This document shows, in pieces, positions 50,032-62,469 of a DNA stretch of 64,000 nt. The stretch spans positions 25,135,271-25,199,270 of the forward strand of contig OZ005608.1 in assembly GCA_963930655.1 (NCBI GenBank). The letters are read 5' to 3'. Source of the DNA: Myrica gale. Taxonomy: Eukaryota > Streptophyta > Magnoliopsida > Fagales > Myricaceae. Under the pieces are notes generated by a model. That model saw nothing but the letters and a program-made list of their open reading frames with translations, was not told the DNA's origin and searched no databases. Each line of letters begins with the position of its first letter. Position 1 is the first letter of the stretch. The translations under genes were made by a program, and so were the position numbers.

Positions 50032-52740
50032 AAATCAAAACACGGAATTCCATTCATTTCTTCTCAAGTTGAGATTTGATCACCCACATGATTTTTGGTT
50101 TTTATAGACATCATGTGAACCTCTTTAAGGTTTATTTCTTTTAGAATAAAATGGTTCCTCTCATATTGTTTAATTCAGCACTAACAGTATAGCATAGCCA
50201 AAACGATTGGTGCTTCATAAAAAGTCAATGCAAAGCTGCTCATTTTCGTATAAGATATAATTTATTTTTTTATAATTATTGATAAGCATATAAGATATGT
50301 AATTACTTTGTTTGTTACTTTTGGTTCAATATCTTGGACTCTGTTCCTCATCACCTGTACAATGCTGAGTCAGAAAGCTAAAAGATTACGAAAGGAAAGA
50401 TTGTTCTAAAGAGCGAGAACATGAGGCCTAGCCTGTGCCTTGCATCAGCACACGTGAGTGGTGTGCAAAGTGGCGGCCGTAGAGTGGCTCAGAGCCATTG
50501 ACTCCACTGCATGCCATGCTTTAAGAGCTGCCTCTCCAACGAAGTGTACGCCCACAGTGCCTCTCCAACGAAGTGAACGCCCACAGGATTCAACTTCAGT
50601 CACAGCGGAATGAATCTTTTGGCTTAATTAATCTAAAAAATATATAATTAACATGATAAAATATTTTTCTTTTTATTTAGTTTAAATATGAAAATGAGTG
50701 TTAATTTTATATGGTATGAGTTAAGATTTTAAATTCGAAATTGAATCTATAATTTACTTTAATTTTAATTAAATATTACAGTATTACATGTGTTGAGACT
50801 CAGTTAAAAAAAATCTCACACAAAAATATATATAAATAATATAATTTAAATAATAAAATATTAAGTAATAGATTCACAGTTAACAATGGAAAATAGTTTT
50901 ACCGAAGATTCTCGTGCTTATTCTTCAAGTAATCTACAGAGTTTTTTTTTCCTAAGTAGTAATCTACAGAGGTTGAATTGATGGAAGCAGCAGAAATCTG
51001 GTTGGTTTGTCATGCATGCCAGCGTTAATTTCTCTGTTTTTGTCTCAACCTTCGACAATTTGACAGCCGGATGGATACATTGAATGGCGGCTTCCTAATT
51101 GTTGCATGTGGGTCACATTGCTGGACAGCGAGACCTTCCAACAAAGAATTCCCTTTCAGTAAGCCAACATTGTCTTCAACCTAATCGTTTACGTTAATCT
51201 GCAGAGTACCTTTGTAATCACTGAGATGCCCAGAACCCCACGACCTTTTCCGATCGAGTGTATCAAGATTCTCTTTTGGATCTTTCTCGGCGTTTCCATC
51301 CATAAACTATGTTATCTTTTTATCGTATGCTTTACCTGAAAAATGTGCAGGAGTATTCGCTTTCATCTGAGTGCATTGCATTCTTCCGTTCTTTTTAATT
51401 TTTTACTCTTCTCAGTTCTCACTTTGTTACAATTTTGACTCTTCATTTGCTTTATTGACAGTAACTTATAATCTCTGTGCCGTGGATATTAAGAGTTTGG
51501 AAAAAAAAAATATTATACTCGGCCTTTGAACACCGGGTTCGGACATACTTGATCCAGGTAGAAAACGTGCAGACCAGACAGAAACCTAAACAATAAACCA
51601 GGAACACAACTTTGGTTCAATTTAATCTAATAGAGCTGTTTTTCAATACTTAAGCCGACCTTCAGATTGTCTTATTAGCTATTTTCCACAAGATATAACA
51701 CGGAGAAACTCTACTCTGTTTCACGGTAATTTCCTCACTGTCTTTGCCGAATTTACTTGATCAACAAAACTCTACTCTGTTTCACAGGGAGAATCAGAAA
51801 TTGGAGTGATTTGAAACATGCGCGTTGCTGTCAGGAGTAGGCTTTAAATAAACACCAGGCTAAGAAATGGAAACCAAATCTAGGAAGCGATCTGGATGTT
51901 CTCAATATTTCTATTTTTTTATTGAAACAGCCACAGTTGCAAGTGACTATAAAATAGGATATGGTCGATCATAACTCCCATATTTCCCTTCTCAAATCCT
52001 CTTGGAGAAAATCATCCTAATTTAGAAGTAGATTCTGGGTTTCTTCTGATCCTTGGGAGATCCCTGTGGATTCCTGTGGATTCTTCTAATCACTGATTTA
52101 CATTAGGAAGTCAGTGAAAAGTTCTCTTACTACTCACTGCTCTTTTTACCTTTCCAAAAGTTGGGACTTACCGAGGGGCCAATAGTAATGGACACCAATA
52201 TACACCACAGTAGAGATCTCTAAAAAGACAAAAAGTCAGTTCTGTCTTATTGTTTTCTACTTGAGGCCCTGCACTGCAATTCAGTTCCTGCGGGTCCTTT
52301 GGCTGTCAATAAAATGTAACATCACTAGGACAATTTCAAAGAACCTGAGGTAGGCTATTGAATGTAGAAGAAACATCCGAGAAAAGGGTACAAAAATACA
52401 GAATAAAGAAGAAACTGGGAAAGAAGAAAATAGACCTACTAAGACTATCTTGTTTGAGCTAACTTTCCTTACCCATGTTGCAGATATCCCTTTAGAATCT
52501 GGGTGAAGTCTTCACTTTTGAAGGTTCTCTACCCTGGGAAGGTAGATTCTCGTTTTCCTCACCATGAATTGCTTCTAGTTTTTGCAGCGTACACATTAAT
52601 GTTTTGGATCCCTGTCTCCCTCAATTCTTAATTCTTCTTATGAGAAACTAATTCTAGAAATGGAGGAGATCGATTCTTAAAAATGAAGCCCGCTTTGGGA
52701 TGTTCTTTATTTTGACTTTTGGATCTTTAGGCAATCATCG
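50032..52740. other. Intergenic region and S40 gene upstream DNA
   Basis: No coding exons recognised. 50630-50880 is extremely AT-rich. A tandem repeat of GCCTCTCCAACGAAGTG(T/A)ACGCCCACAG lies at about 50529-50588. A TATA-like ACTATAAAATAGG at 51948-51960 could belong to the S40 gene, which would imply a long leader or a 5' UTR intron ending at TTTAG near 52731. Confidence 0.4.
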
Positions 52741-53328
52741 ATGGAGAATAGATACGGTTTATTGAGGCAGAGCAGTGGTCTGTGGAGGTCCTTGAGAGAC
52801 GGAGACTTTGAGGAAGAAGATGTTTGGGCTGTTCTCGGAGACAGAACAGATGATTCTACTTCCATGGTTGGCAAATCCAAGGAACCTTCTGTTTCTGTCC
52901 CTAGACCACCCTCAGCTTCTGCAAGAATGATCCCAAGAGCTACAGGCAGCAATAGTAGCAGTAATAGTTCCTCGCATGAAGTCAAAATTGTTCAGCAATC
53001 AGCACCTGTAAACATACCTGACTGGTCACAGATTTCTGGAAGGAAGTCAAAGAAGGCCTACGAGAATGATTCATGGCTCCATGATGATGACGACAACGAC
53101 AACGACAATTATGGGGTGGTGAATGAGGGTGAGGACAGTGATGAAGAAGATGATAACATTGAAGAGGATAATTTCAAGTTACCCCCACATGAAATAATTT
53201 CTAGGAGGCTTGCAAGAAGTCATATATCTTCTTTCTCTGTTTTTGAAGGTGTTGGGAGGACCCTCAAAGGGAGAGACCTTAGCAAAGTGAGGAATGCTGT
53301 CCTTACAAAAACTGGTTTCCTTGAATGA
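52741..53328 (+). CDS. S40-family senescence regulator (DUF584)
   Basis: Plant-specific S40 proteins are nuclear and induced in leaf senescence and pathogen response; biochemical role unknown. The gene is intronless in its coding part and gives 195 residues. N-terminal LLRQSSGLWRSLRDGDFEEEDVWAVL and the central VNIPDWSQI motif are family marks. An Asp/Asn/Glu-rich acidic tract (residues about 116-145) precedes the C-terminal signature LPPHEIISRRLARS and SFSVFEGVGRTLKGRDLSKVRNAVLTKTGFLE-type end, of which GRTLKGRDLSKVRNAVL is the most conserved part. The length is usual for the family. ATG at 52741 is chosen because MENRYGLLRQSSGLW-like starts are typical; Ser/Asn repeats near residues 70-80 are low complexity. 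Confidence 0.93.
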   Translation: MENRYGLLRQSSGLWRSLRDGDFEEEDVWAVLGDRTDDSTSMVGKSKEPSVSVPRPPSASARMIPRATGSNSSSNSSSHEVKIVQQSAPVNIPDWSQISGRKSKKAYENDSWLHDDDDNDNDNYGVVNEGEDSDEEDDNIEEDNFKLPPHEIISRRLARSHISSFSVFEGVGRTLKGRDLSKVRNAVLTKTGFLE

Positions 53329-54873
53329 CCCTTAGCGGGTGTCTGAGGGTCTCCATGATCAGGCTTCCATGTGTGCTATTTAGTTTTCAGTGATTTTTGT
53401 ATAGGTGTTTATGGGTTTATCCTTTAGTATTCAGAGGATGTCTTCTGGTTTGGTTTAGGATCTGAAAAATTGTAATTTTAATGTATAGAATCCTTTACAC
53501 AAATAGACTAAGAAGTCACCCAAATGTTTTCTTGTTCTTTCCTTTCCCCCTTTTTTTTTCTTTGTGAATAGAAGCTTTAGATAAAATTGTAGAGTCCTGA
53601 ACAAAATTAGGCAAAATAACCATATGAATCACAAAGTACAGCCCTGCAAGCCAGTGTTACAATTCAAGATATTCACACCAACTTGGCCTCAAGGAAGGCC
53701 CTGGACCTTGGTCCAGGGTCCTTTGCCTGCCTTCCAGATTTCAAGAGCCACCTGCATTCAGGATTGTTTTTTTTAGTTAAAAATGGAAGGGGCAACTAAA
53801 GTGGTAACCCTTATGGACATAATCATAGGATCACTTTAATTGTAAAATATCCTGTTTGAGCATAGTTACTTTCTATTGGACGAGCCCATCATTATAGTAC
53901 TAAGAAGACCACCGGTCAGTCTCAAGCCCATCCACTAAGTCCAAAATTATGATTTACTTTCGCAAGCGATTTCAGTTTATATATGAACGGTGGAGCTAAT
54001 AAATACATAGTGGTACCAACTAGGCTTCGGCCCTGCTGGCTTGCATTCAGGTAAATATGTGTTTTTATTGTTTAGTAATTATTCAGGTACAATGTTAGGA
54101 CAGAGTAAAGTGGTGAATTGGTCCTTCTCTTCAATACATAGCCCAAAATAAAAGAACGCAAAAAAAAAAATCAATGACCCTTAAGACGGTTCTAATTTCT
54201 TCCAAGGTATGTCCCATTCTTGTGTTGACTTTTGATTTTATGGATGTTACTGTTGACACATAATAGGAGGGATTTGCAATTATTTAAGAGGCTTTGAATT
54301 GGGATTGGATTTATACATAAAAAAACGAATAAGTTGTTCAAAGAAATTGGGGTCAGAGATCCCGAGACCCAAATCAGATCTGATTAAAGGAGTTAATTAC
54401 AATATATTCCTGTCATTGGTATAAAAATTAGTAAAATATTCATATCCTTCGAAAATATTGTCTTTCTTATAAAGTAGATAAATACTGTTAACGTTGATGA
54501 CACTCAGCATAATGTTAGAGAATATTACTATTAAATTACTAGAACAGTTCAATTTTATGTTGAAAATGGTTAGGTACAGTTTTAAATTTTGGTTAATTAG
54601 TGTTAGGTTAACCTTTTTTAACTACTCATCCCTGTTGCCTCATGGTTAGGGTGAACTTCGGACGTATGTAGATAAAGTGCACCTTCCCAAGTTAATTGTC
54701 AGGTTGTGCAACAATTCCGCTGGAACCAAAATTCTGGTCAACACTAGTAGAAAAAAAAAACAAAAAAAAACAATAATATTATTTCATTACTATCCATTAT
54801 TTCGAAAGAAACAATCAGTAAGTGTTATACAAGTGATTTACTTGCCCATTTTGCTCTAAATATTAAAAAAAAC
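53329..54873. other. S40 3' flank and intergenic DNA
   Basis: 3' UTR followed by AT-rich DNA without supported features. Confidence 0.35.
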
Positions 54874-55099
54874 TTAATTATACTTTACACCCACATAGTT
54901 TAGGGGGTTTAACACTTTGCATTCCGTTCTTTAATTTTTGAGACACTATGCAAAAACAAAGCAGCAACGCGTTTTGCACGTAGTTGACTTTCTGTTTAAA
55001 ATAATGGATAAATTGACGGGGTATAAAATGTCAAAAGCTCCAAACCACAAGGGTGAAATGTCTCAAAATTAAAAGAACGGGAGTGCAAAGTGTAATTAA
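54874..55099. mobile_element. Small inverted-repeat DNA element
   Basis: Left arm TTAATTATACTTTACACCC, then TTCTTTAATTTTTGAGACA, is matched by the complement of the right arm (ending AGTGCAAAGTGTAATTAA). A-rich 9-bp stretches lie on both sides. Non-coding; it resembles long-TIR non-autonomous elements, but the superfamily is uncertain. Confidence 0.5.
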
Positions 55100-57059
55100 C
55101 AAAAAAAAACCTTATTTTGCCCAGAGCCTCACTCACTTGAATTGCAAACGCTCCCTCCTCCCTCTCTTCTCGACTCCCTCCCTCCTATCCCAACCGAAGC
55201 TCCCTCTCTCTAACTCTCCTTTCCCTCTCTCACTCTCTCTCCATCGAGTCCGTCGCAAAGCCAACAAATCAAAACCGAAAATCTCCTAGTTTCTGCTTCA
55301 AAGCTGTCGTCAGAAGGAAACAACCTTAAAAAAACTCATCTTCTAGATAGATTGTATGCCCTCTCTCTAGATCCCTTTGTGTCGCTTGCCCCCAGCCCCT
55401 TTCTTTTGTCACGAGCGACAGGAGTGCTCCTTCTCCCTCCCTCCTTCTCTTCCCCTTCTCTTCTCCCTCTGGCCATTTGTCTTCTTCTCTTCTCCTTTTA
55501 TCGTGGTTGTTTGTAATTTTCTTTTAACCTCTCCCAAGGTTAAATATGCACGGTTTGGAGACTTTTTGGAGGCCCGAAATTGTTATGCCCACCATTTCGG
55601 AACGCCTGCGACGGCGCGTGATGATCCACGCGCACGTGGATCTTATGCGCCCAACTATTTTTTGAACTGCTGCTTATGGTGGTTGATCAGTCAAGGGATT
55701 TTTCTGTCTTATGATTTGTTTTCTTTTAGTTGTTTCTTATAATTTCATTTCTATTGGCTTTTGTGGAAAGGATTTCGCAACAACCATTTTTTTAGTCGAC
55801 TTCCGACGGATATGGAAATATTGGTAATCCTCAACTAAGGCCGAATCTCTCTTGCACTGGTTGGTTACTTTTTATTTTTCTTTGGTTTGTGCTGGTATGA
55901 ACGAGCTTCCGGGGAAGCGGGAGCACGATGCTTACTCATCCTCTCCTCCAACGATTGAATTCTCCGTTTGTGGCGGAGTTTTCTTTGGGTCTTTAAACTC
56001 GCTTTGAAACTATGAGTCTTTTCTGTATGAGGCCTTTATGGCCAATTGGATTCAAGCCCTTGATGCCAGTAGTTGTATGGCCCTTCGAGTCTTTAATATT
56101 GCTGTTATGGACTTAAAGCCCTCGTGCTTTGTAATCAACCTTGGAGGCCTATTTATATTCAACAATTCTGTACTTTTCCAGATGAAATGAAGTTTCATTC
56201 TGATATTCACTAGACCTTAAACAAACTAAAATATTGGTTCAAACTGGAACTAGCCATTCCAGTGCCATATATTTTGGTACACACCCTTATTGCTCGTGGC
56301 GTTAAGATTCATAGGTTCCAAATGGTCAGGTATGTTTGAGGCCAATGCACATGGGACCTCCTTGAGAAAAAATTGACCAAATAATAAAAAAGAATGGGTG
56401 GATTTGGGACGTGCGGGACACAATAATCCAACTTCAAGTTGGATTCAAGCACGTGACGCCTTATGAATGTTAGGTGGGGAGTGCATGCATGCAAAACATA
56501 GGGTGAAGAAGCCTATTAGGCCATGTTCATTACCTTTTTCTTTTGACAGGACAATGAGATAAACTAAGAAAAATAAATAAATAAATAAAGCTTAGATTTA
56601 TTCCATAACAAAGATGGTTCGTGCTTATTAATTTATCATATAGTAGTGACGATAAGGATAGTAATGTTATTAATAATAATTATTTTATAAAAATATTGGG
56701 ATTATTCTAAACGTATTGTGGGCCTGGGCCTCGGCTTAAAAGACTGTAAAGCATCGAAAGGCCAGAGATTAATTAGAAAATTTGACATTTGAAAGAGACA
56801 TCCCACCAACATCAATTTTTTCTAATTCCCCCCCCCCTAAAGGAAGAGTGCAGCGAGTCTTCCAAGTCAGTGCTCCTTGCTCAAAAAAAAACGAAAGTTG
56901 TTAAATCTAATTAGAATATCATTGTTGTCCCCAAAAATACCATTATTTCATGTTTTGGACCCTTACACTCATGAAGTGAAAAATATTCTTCTTTGTTTTG
57001 CATACATGTAGAGTTCTTTTTTGTTTCAATTTTTCCAAGGTCGTTGCTTGCTAATTCAA
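55100..57059. other. Intergenic; possible non-coding transcript or decayed element
   Basis: 55130-55530 is CT-rich, like plant 5' leaders, and 55540-56200 is GC-richer with several short open frames but none that I recognise. About 56150-56215 ends in a way that recalls a transcript 3' end. No reverse transcriptase or transposase text was found. Nothing firm in 56220-57059 beyond an ATAA microsatellite near 56570-56588. Confidence 0.3.
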
Positions 57060-57240
57060 GAAAAATGTTTTTTTAGTGTCGTTAAAATTTTAGGTATTGG
57101 GTTTAGTGAAAAAATGAAGAGAGGTAATTCATGTTTTTTTGTAGTGAAAAACAATGATTTGATGGGAGAGAGAGAGAGATTATATTGTAATATTTTATTG
57201 TGTTAAAATTTTAGAGGGTGTAAAATTTTACACCACAAGC
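57060..57240. mobile_element. Family A Tourist-like MITE, degraded copy
   Basis: Interior blocks TTTTAGGTATTGGGTTTAGT, GAAGAGAGG, AATGATTTGATGGGAGAGAG and ATTATATTGTAATATTTTAT match the other family A copies in order. The ends are eroded and no target duplication was fixed. Confidence 0.65.
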
Positions 57241-57808
57241 GTAGCCGTAACGTAACATACCGTTACTTGAAATTTTTAACATCTAATCTCAAAAGTGTTC
57301 AACAAACAAGCAAAATGAAAAAGTTCAAAGATTTTATTAAGGCTTAATTGTTGATACAGTCTCTGAAGTATAATTTTGATTGAACCGATTCATGTGATCT
57401 TTTTTTTAGATGTATAGTTCATTTTGCTTGTTAAAATTAACCCACTAACAATGACAGAATCTAACATAGGCGATTCAATTCCGAAAATAGATATATCGAT
57501 CTTAAATCAATGTTGATTTTTCGTTAATTGGCTAATTTTCAGTAGATAAAATGACTCATATAACTAAAAAATAGACTTCGTCTCATCCCATGGACTGATT
57601 TGTTAAAAGTTCAAAAAAAATTTATAAGAAACAAAGGGCAAGACAACTTCAACATTCGAACAAAGATCATCTGCAATTTTCTACTCGAATTATAAGGTGC
57701 AATATAAAGAGAGATAGACACAATAACTAGATTATATATTATTTATTGCTATATTTCTCTTTTTAAATTGCATTATGCAATTCGAACAGCAGAGAATGTC
57801 TTTTCAAA
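57241..57808. other. GGR 3' flank, with family D inverted-repeat element near 57660-57795
   Basis: The arms of the family D copy are AATTTTCTACTCGAATTATA and onward, paired with GCATTATGCAATTCGAACAG. A weaker, older inverted repeat may span 57340-57615. No gene. Confidence 0.4.
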
Positions 57809-58744
57809 TTAACATGGAGACCCCTGTAAATTAGCAAAACTAGAAATTGCCTCTAAGTTTCTTCCCTTGAATTTCTCCAATTCCTTTAGCGCCAAATTTC
57901 TTAGCTCCTCCACCTTCGTTACCAGCCCTTTCTCCTTCCTTCCAACCCCATGTAATATCCCTTGAATCATCCCCACGTACAGACCAAATTTCCTTAGCTT
58001 CTCTATTTCCTCCTCGCTTCCCCCTCCCAATATTACCCCACACGCCGCCCCGCACGCGTGTAACCCACCTTCCTTCTTCTTGCAAACGTCCTCAATCCAA
58101 CCTACGTCGTTTGATCCCTCGCCCTCCGATTGGGGGCGTTCCACCTCGTAGTATTGCCCCTCCACCATTCCTTGCGACCCCATGGCGCGTGCGATCTCGA
58201 TCGTCACCCGCAAGATACGCACCGAGTTGCCTTGGGCCGGGTCGTCCGACTTAGCCAATAGCTCGAACCCAAACGGTACTATAGCGTCGGGGAGGAGGAG
58301 TTCTATGTTTGGGCTGTAAGCGTGGTGGGTCACTGGCCTGGACTTGGGCCTGGGCCTGTCTGTTAGTGGAAGTTGCTCGTGAGTGAACGAAGCCGCGTGC
58401 ATGAGGTGGAGAGCCGCAGCCGCCGCCATGGCTTGGTCCCGGTGACCCCCAACGAGCTCACACGCAGCAACACACAAGGCCGGGGCCGTGGTTCGTGGGG
58501 CTCCGAATGAGAAATGGTTCATGGGCTCGAAGACTTCGAGTGGAGGCCGTTTGGGAATGGCTTGCTTGAGATGGACCTCGATTTCAGCATTGACGGAGGC
58601 TGAGTACGATTGATTCTGCGACATGGTGACCATGGCAGACCTACAAGCTGACGATGATGGACGGTAAGATCTTGACCGTGAGGGAACATGGACGGCCAGG
58701 TGATTGCCATTAAGGTGGTGGACGAGAGCTCGAGCTCCTGCCAT
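57809..58744 (-). CDS. GGR: Geranylgeranyl diphosphate synthase small subunit (GGR / SSU type II), chloroplast
   Basis: Catalytically inactive prenyltransferase-like partner that binds plastid GGPP synthase and shifts its product towards geranyl diphosphate or boosts GGPP output. Single exon, 311 residues. The first 50 or so residues are Ser/Arg-rich, a plausible transit peptide. Both CxxxC interaction motifs typical of this class are present: CVAAC at 91-95 and CGAAC at 231-235. The two Asp-rich catalytic motifs are lost: the first region reads HAASFTHEQLPLTDR where active enzymes have DDxxxxD, and the second site also lacks its Asp cluster. The fold is otherwise retained (PDAIVPFGFELLA). 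ATG at 58744 is the first in frame; a minus-strand TATATTA lies about 90 bp upstream. No lesion seen. Confidence 0.93.
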   Translation of the reverse strand: MAGARALVHHLNGNHLAVHVPSRSRSYRPSSSACRSAMVTMSQNQSYSASVNAEIEVHLKQAIPKRPPLEVFEPMNHFSFGAPRTTAPALCVAACELVGGHRDQAMAAAAALHLMHAASFTHEQLPLTDRPRPKSRPVTHHAYSPNIELLLPDAIVPFGFELLAKSDDPAQGNSVRILRVTIEIARAMGSQGMVEGQYYEVERPQSEGEGSNDVGWIEDVCKKKEGGLHACGAACGVILGGGSEEEIEKLRKFGLYVGMIQGILHGVGRKEKGLVTKVEELRNLALKELEKFKGRNLEAISSFANLQGSPC

Positions 58745-59827
58745 AGAATTATGGAGGATTTGGGAAGAAGGGGAGGTGTTTTTCTATGGGAAAAGAGTCG
58801 GGTTTGGTAGTTTGGGGGTAGAGGTGAAATGGAGTAATATAATGGGGGAGACGTTTAACGACAAATTGCTTTTTGAATGCTCTACCTTTTCGTTTGGTTG
58901 TCAATGGCCTTCGTGGGAAGCATGTTTTTCAGCTGCACCAATTTTTTTAGACATTTTTCTGACTTTGCCCGAAATAACACAAATGCCCCCATTAGTACAA
59001 AAACGTTGCGTTACCTCCGCATGCATCTAAAGACTAGGGGTTAATTCGGGGGGCAAATCTAGAAGGTAGATTTAGGACAGCCAAAATACAATAAAGTAAT
59101 TTTTGAGGGGGTCAATATAAAAAATGAAGCCTAAATAAATAAATAAAATTCCGTAATTTTTGGGGACTAAGGTCACTAGACTAATAAAGGGCAAGGTATA
59201 TATGGTTGAATATGTCTAATAGCCGCAATCTTTTATAGTTTGGTTGACAATCCTAGGTAGGCTGATAGCAATGGGGCTGATTCAAGAGGTTATTTGTACT
59301 GTTTTGTGGTCTTGCTAAATGCTAATAAAGATATCCACTACCTCATCTACTGGTGTAGCTTATCTAGGCTCTAGCAGGTAGACCATGGACCTTTGTTAGT
59401 TGATAAATTTGGGCTTCCAAGGGCTACCCTAGCTTGTGCGGCTTATGTCGACAGCCTCAGGGTATGGGCTTCAAGAAATCATGGCTGATGGCACCCAGCT
59501 ATTGGCTAGATGGGTCCGTGGCTTAGCTATTGGGCTAAGGAAGTCAGCCTCATCCAGCTATCCAGTCCATTTCTAATGGGCGCTACTTTGGGCCTCGTAT
59601 GTATCTTAGACAATTTAGAGCCCCCATGGCTTATCTGTTTAGAAACCTCTAAAGAATTAGAACACATGCATCACCAAAAGAAACAGACGGCAAAGACTTT
59701 GTAGGAGGGGATACTTGTCTATTGATGGATAATTAGACCGATATTTTGTAGTAAAGGAAAAGTTTACATATTTATTTATGTAGGAAGAAATAAGCCAGGT
59801 ACATGCATGTCTTTGGAAAAAGCAGAT
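58745..59827. other. GGR promoter side and KCS 3' flank
   Basis: Next to 58745 is the GGR promoter. 59040-59820 contains no supported exon; 59250-59700 is unidentified unique-looking sequence with one short frame. The KCS 3' UTR should lie near 59700-59827. Confidence 0.35.
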
Positions 59828-61543
59828 TTAGATAACAATTTGTGAAAATTCAGGCACAAAAACAGGGAACTCATCGATCTCATCTATCCAAGGATTGTTC
59901 TTCTCATTTGCTGGATCAATGGTCTGCAACGCTCGCCAGACAACACTGTTACACTTGAATCCTGACCCAAATCCAATCTGCCATGCCCGATCACCTTTCT
60001 TGATCCTCCCCTGAGCCTCACAGTAAGCCAGGCCATACCACAAAGAACTACTAGAAGTGTTCCCAAACCTAAACAAGGTCATCCTTGAGGGCTCCATGTG
60101 CCACTCGGAGAGCCCGAGACTACTCTCCAGCTCATCTAACACTGCCCTCCCTCCTGCATGTATGCAGAAGTGCTCAAATGCCAACTTGAAATCTGGAACA
60201 TATTGTTTTATCTTCAACTTAAAGATCTTTCTTCCAACTAGATTTGCCACAAATAGGAGTTGTTCGGATATGGGAAGGACCAAGGGCCCCAAAGTCGTGA
60301 TGTTTGTTTTAAGGGCGTCACCGGCCACGGACACTACATCTTTGGAGAGGACGACGCCAACTCTTTTGTTACTGTCTTCTTTCTGGAAAACGCAGTTGTA
60401 AGAATTATCGTGCGCGCCCTTGTGGGTGCGTACAGTGTGTATGAGTTGGTACTTTGAGAGGCGGCGATCCGATGGCCGGTTTGACAAGAGGATCGCCGCT
60501 GCACCCAAGCGGAAGAGACAGTTTGTGACGAGCATTGACCGGTTATTGCCAAGATACCAATTAAGGGTCAAGCTTTCCATGCTCACCACTAGTGCATATG
60601 AGTTTGGATGGACCTGTTGCAGAGTGTAAGATTAGAACTGTTGACATTGGATTCATAAAATGGTCTAAGAACAAACACGTCAATCTGAATGGTCTAAAAT
60701 GGTCTAAGAACAAACACGTCAATCTGAACGTGAACTTTTTTTGTTGCATAAGTAGAATGATTAGACAGAATTATTTGCTTTGGATAAACAGATAAACAAC
60801 GTGGTAATTAAGTATATGCAGACCTGCAGCAAGCGTTTGGCAAGGTCTATAGAAATGAGTCCAGAGCTGCAGCCCATCCCACCGAGATTGTAACTCGAAA
60901 TGTTCCCCCTAAGCTTGTAGCGGTTCACAACCATAGCTGACAACGACGGCAACGGATTGAACAAGCTGCAGTTCACAACAAGAATCCCTATATCCTTACA
61001 CTTCACCCCAGTTTTCGCCAACAACTCGTCAATCGCTCCAAACATCACCATTTCTGCCTCGTTTCTTGCTTGCTCGACACTAATGTTCATCGGGACTTCC
61101 AACAGTGATTTCGATGCATATGTCTTCGGACCAAATCCAGACCTCTCTAATATCTTCTTTTGGAACGCTAGACTTTCTTCTGAGAAACCCCCAGAAAGCA
61201 CAGATCTAGTCATAAAAGCTTCGTTGCTGCACAATAGATTGGGTTCGGGCTTGTAACAGGCAAAGTTCAACAAGTAAACTTTCTTTGGACGACTTCTCAA
61301 GAAATGTGTTGAAAGGAGAACCGTAAGCATTGTGCATGGAATCACTAGGACGAGATTGAGCTTATAAAGGCGATTGGACAAATGGACCAAATCTTCCATA
61401 GAAAGATGGGCGAAAGCTATGGTCAGGGGCACTACGAAGAGATACATAGCTTTGGAGATTAAGTAGTGATATCCAAGCTTCACGTACTTGAGTTTGATTG
61501 AATTCAGTTCATTTTCTGGGGGTTGTTTCTTCGGGTACTCCAT
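59828..61543 (-). CDS. 3-Ketoacyl-CoA synthase (KCS, FAE1-type condensing enzyme)
   Basis: Condenses malonyl-CoA with acyl-CoA in the ER as the rate-setting step of very-long-chain fatty acid elongation for waxes, suberin or sphingolipids. Two exons, 60824-61543 and 59828-60613, joined in phase 0 to 501 residues, a normal length. Two N-terminal hydrophobic segments (about residues 27-47 and 62-80) are the ER anchors. The condensing domain has the catalytic Cys225 in [19 protein letters not shown], His392 in [16 protein letters not shown] and Asn425 in [16 protein letters not shown] at 61543 is the first true ATG; the frame extends upstream to a GTG but without Met. TATA-like sequences on the minus strand lie about 55 and 75 bp upstream. 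The 210-bp intron contains a 39-bp tandem duplication. Which KCS subclass it is cannot be settled here. Confidence 0.95.
60661..60738. repeat. 39-bp tandem duplication in the KCS intron
   Basis: TGGTCTAAGAACAAACACGT followed by CAATCTGAA occurs at 60661-60689 and 60700-60728, a period of 39 bp. It lies about 50 bp inside the acceptor end of the intron on the minus strand. Confidence 0.9.
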
Positions 61544-62276
61544 TGTTGAGCGAGAACTCGAATCAAGACTCCTCACTTTCTGGTCACTCTTTGTTTATAG
61601 TGGCTTGTACTGCCTTATAAATTGAAGCTTTTGAGACAAAGATGACGCGCAGGGAAAGTGACGCTACTGGTCGGTCTATAAGAAGACGTGTCGAAGTTGA
61701 CTACCCGACGGGATAAAAATCGCCGAGCAGATTAATATTCGAAGGAAGAGGGAGAGGAGTACTCCAGTGAAATAGAGAGCAGAAGATCCAACCGCTACGT
61801 ACTTCGACAAATTTTAGGAAAGGGAGATGCACACGGCATGGATATATAACTATATATTATTACTGATGGAGAAATAAAAACTGACTGCTTGGGTAGCTGA
61901 TGATAATTTGAGAAATTGACAGAACTTATTTAGGAGCCCTTAACTTGGGCGGTATAAATGCACAGCTAAAATTACGAAGCAAAACAAAGATAAAGAAATT
62001 CGGTGAGTGGGTAGCTTGATGTTAGAAGATGAAGAGTTATTTATGTAGTTTTTTTTCGAAATTTCTTTCCTTTTTGTGGCTCGACAGATCTTACTTCTAG
62101 TAAGCCTTTTCTAAGATCTATTGACCAGTCTACATATGAATGATGATTCCGTATGCTCGATACTTATCACATGGGCAATAATTAATAATTATGTAGAACT
62201 TCATGGTATGTCGGATATTGAACTACTTTTGTGTAAAGTTGTGGGGATTGTGAATTCACTAGTGAGATGTGACTTA
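61544..62276. other. KCS promoter region and intergenic DNA
   Basis: The promoter of the minus-strand KCS occupies the first few hundred bases. No other gene is supported. Confidence 0.4.
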
Positions 62277-62469
62277 GAGGATGATCGGTTAAGTGTTTTG
62301 TAAGGATTTTTTTGTGTTTTAAGAATTTTTAGGTGATGCTAACTTTATTGGTATGCGTGTTGTAGTTATTTTTATGTGGTGTTAAAAATGATGTTTGGTT
62401 GTAGAACATTTTGTATTGTGAGAATTCAAGAAAATTCTGTATGAGGATTTTTTTTAAACGAACAGCTTC
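62277..62469. mobile_element. Harbinger-like MITE, family C copy 3
   Basis: Starts GAGGATGATCGGTTAAG and ends near AAACGAACAGC. The interior TTATTGGTATGCGTGTTGTA and TTTTTATGTGGTGTTAAAAA match copy 2 closely. Ends are more degraded; a 3-bp target duplication is uncertain. Confidence 0.7.

Noticed and set aside
55377-55742. A 121-residue frame in a CT-rich to GC-rich stretch
   Set aside because: Begins in CT-rich leader-like DNA, has no recognisable motif and no splice partner; kept only as a possible non-coding transcript.
57809-61543. A prenyl/very-long-chain lipid biosynthetic gene cluster (GGR plus KCS)
   Set aside because: The enzymes act in different compartments and pathways, and no third pathway gene is adjacent; chance neighbours are the simpler view.
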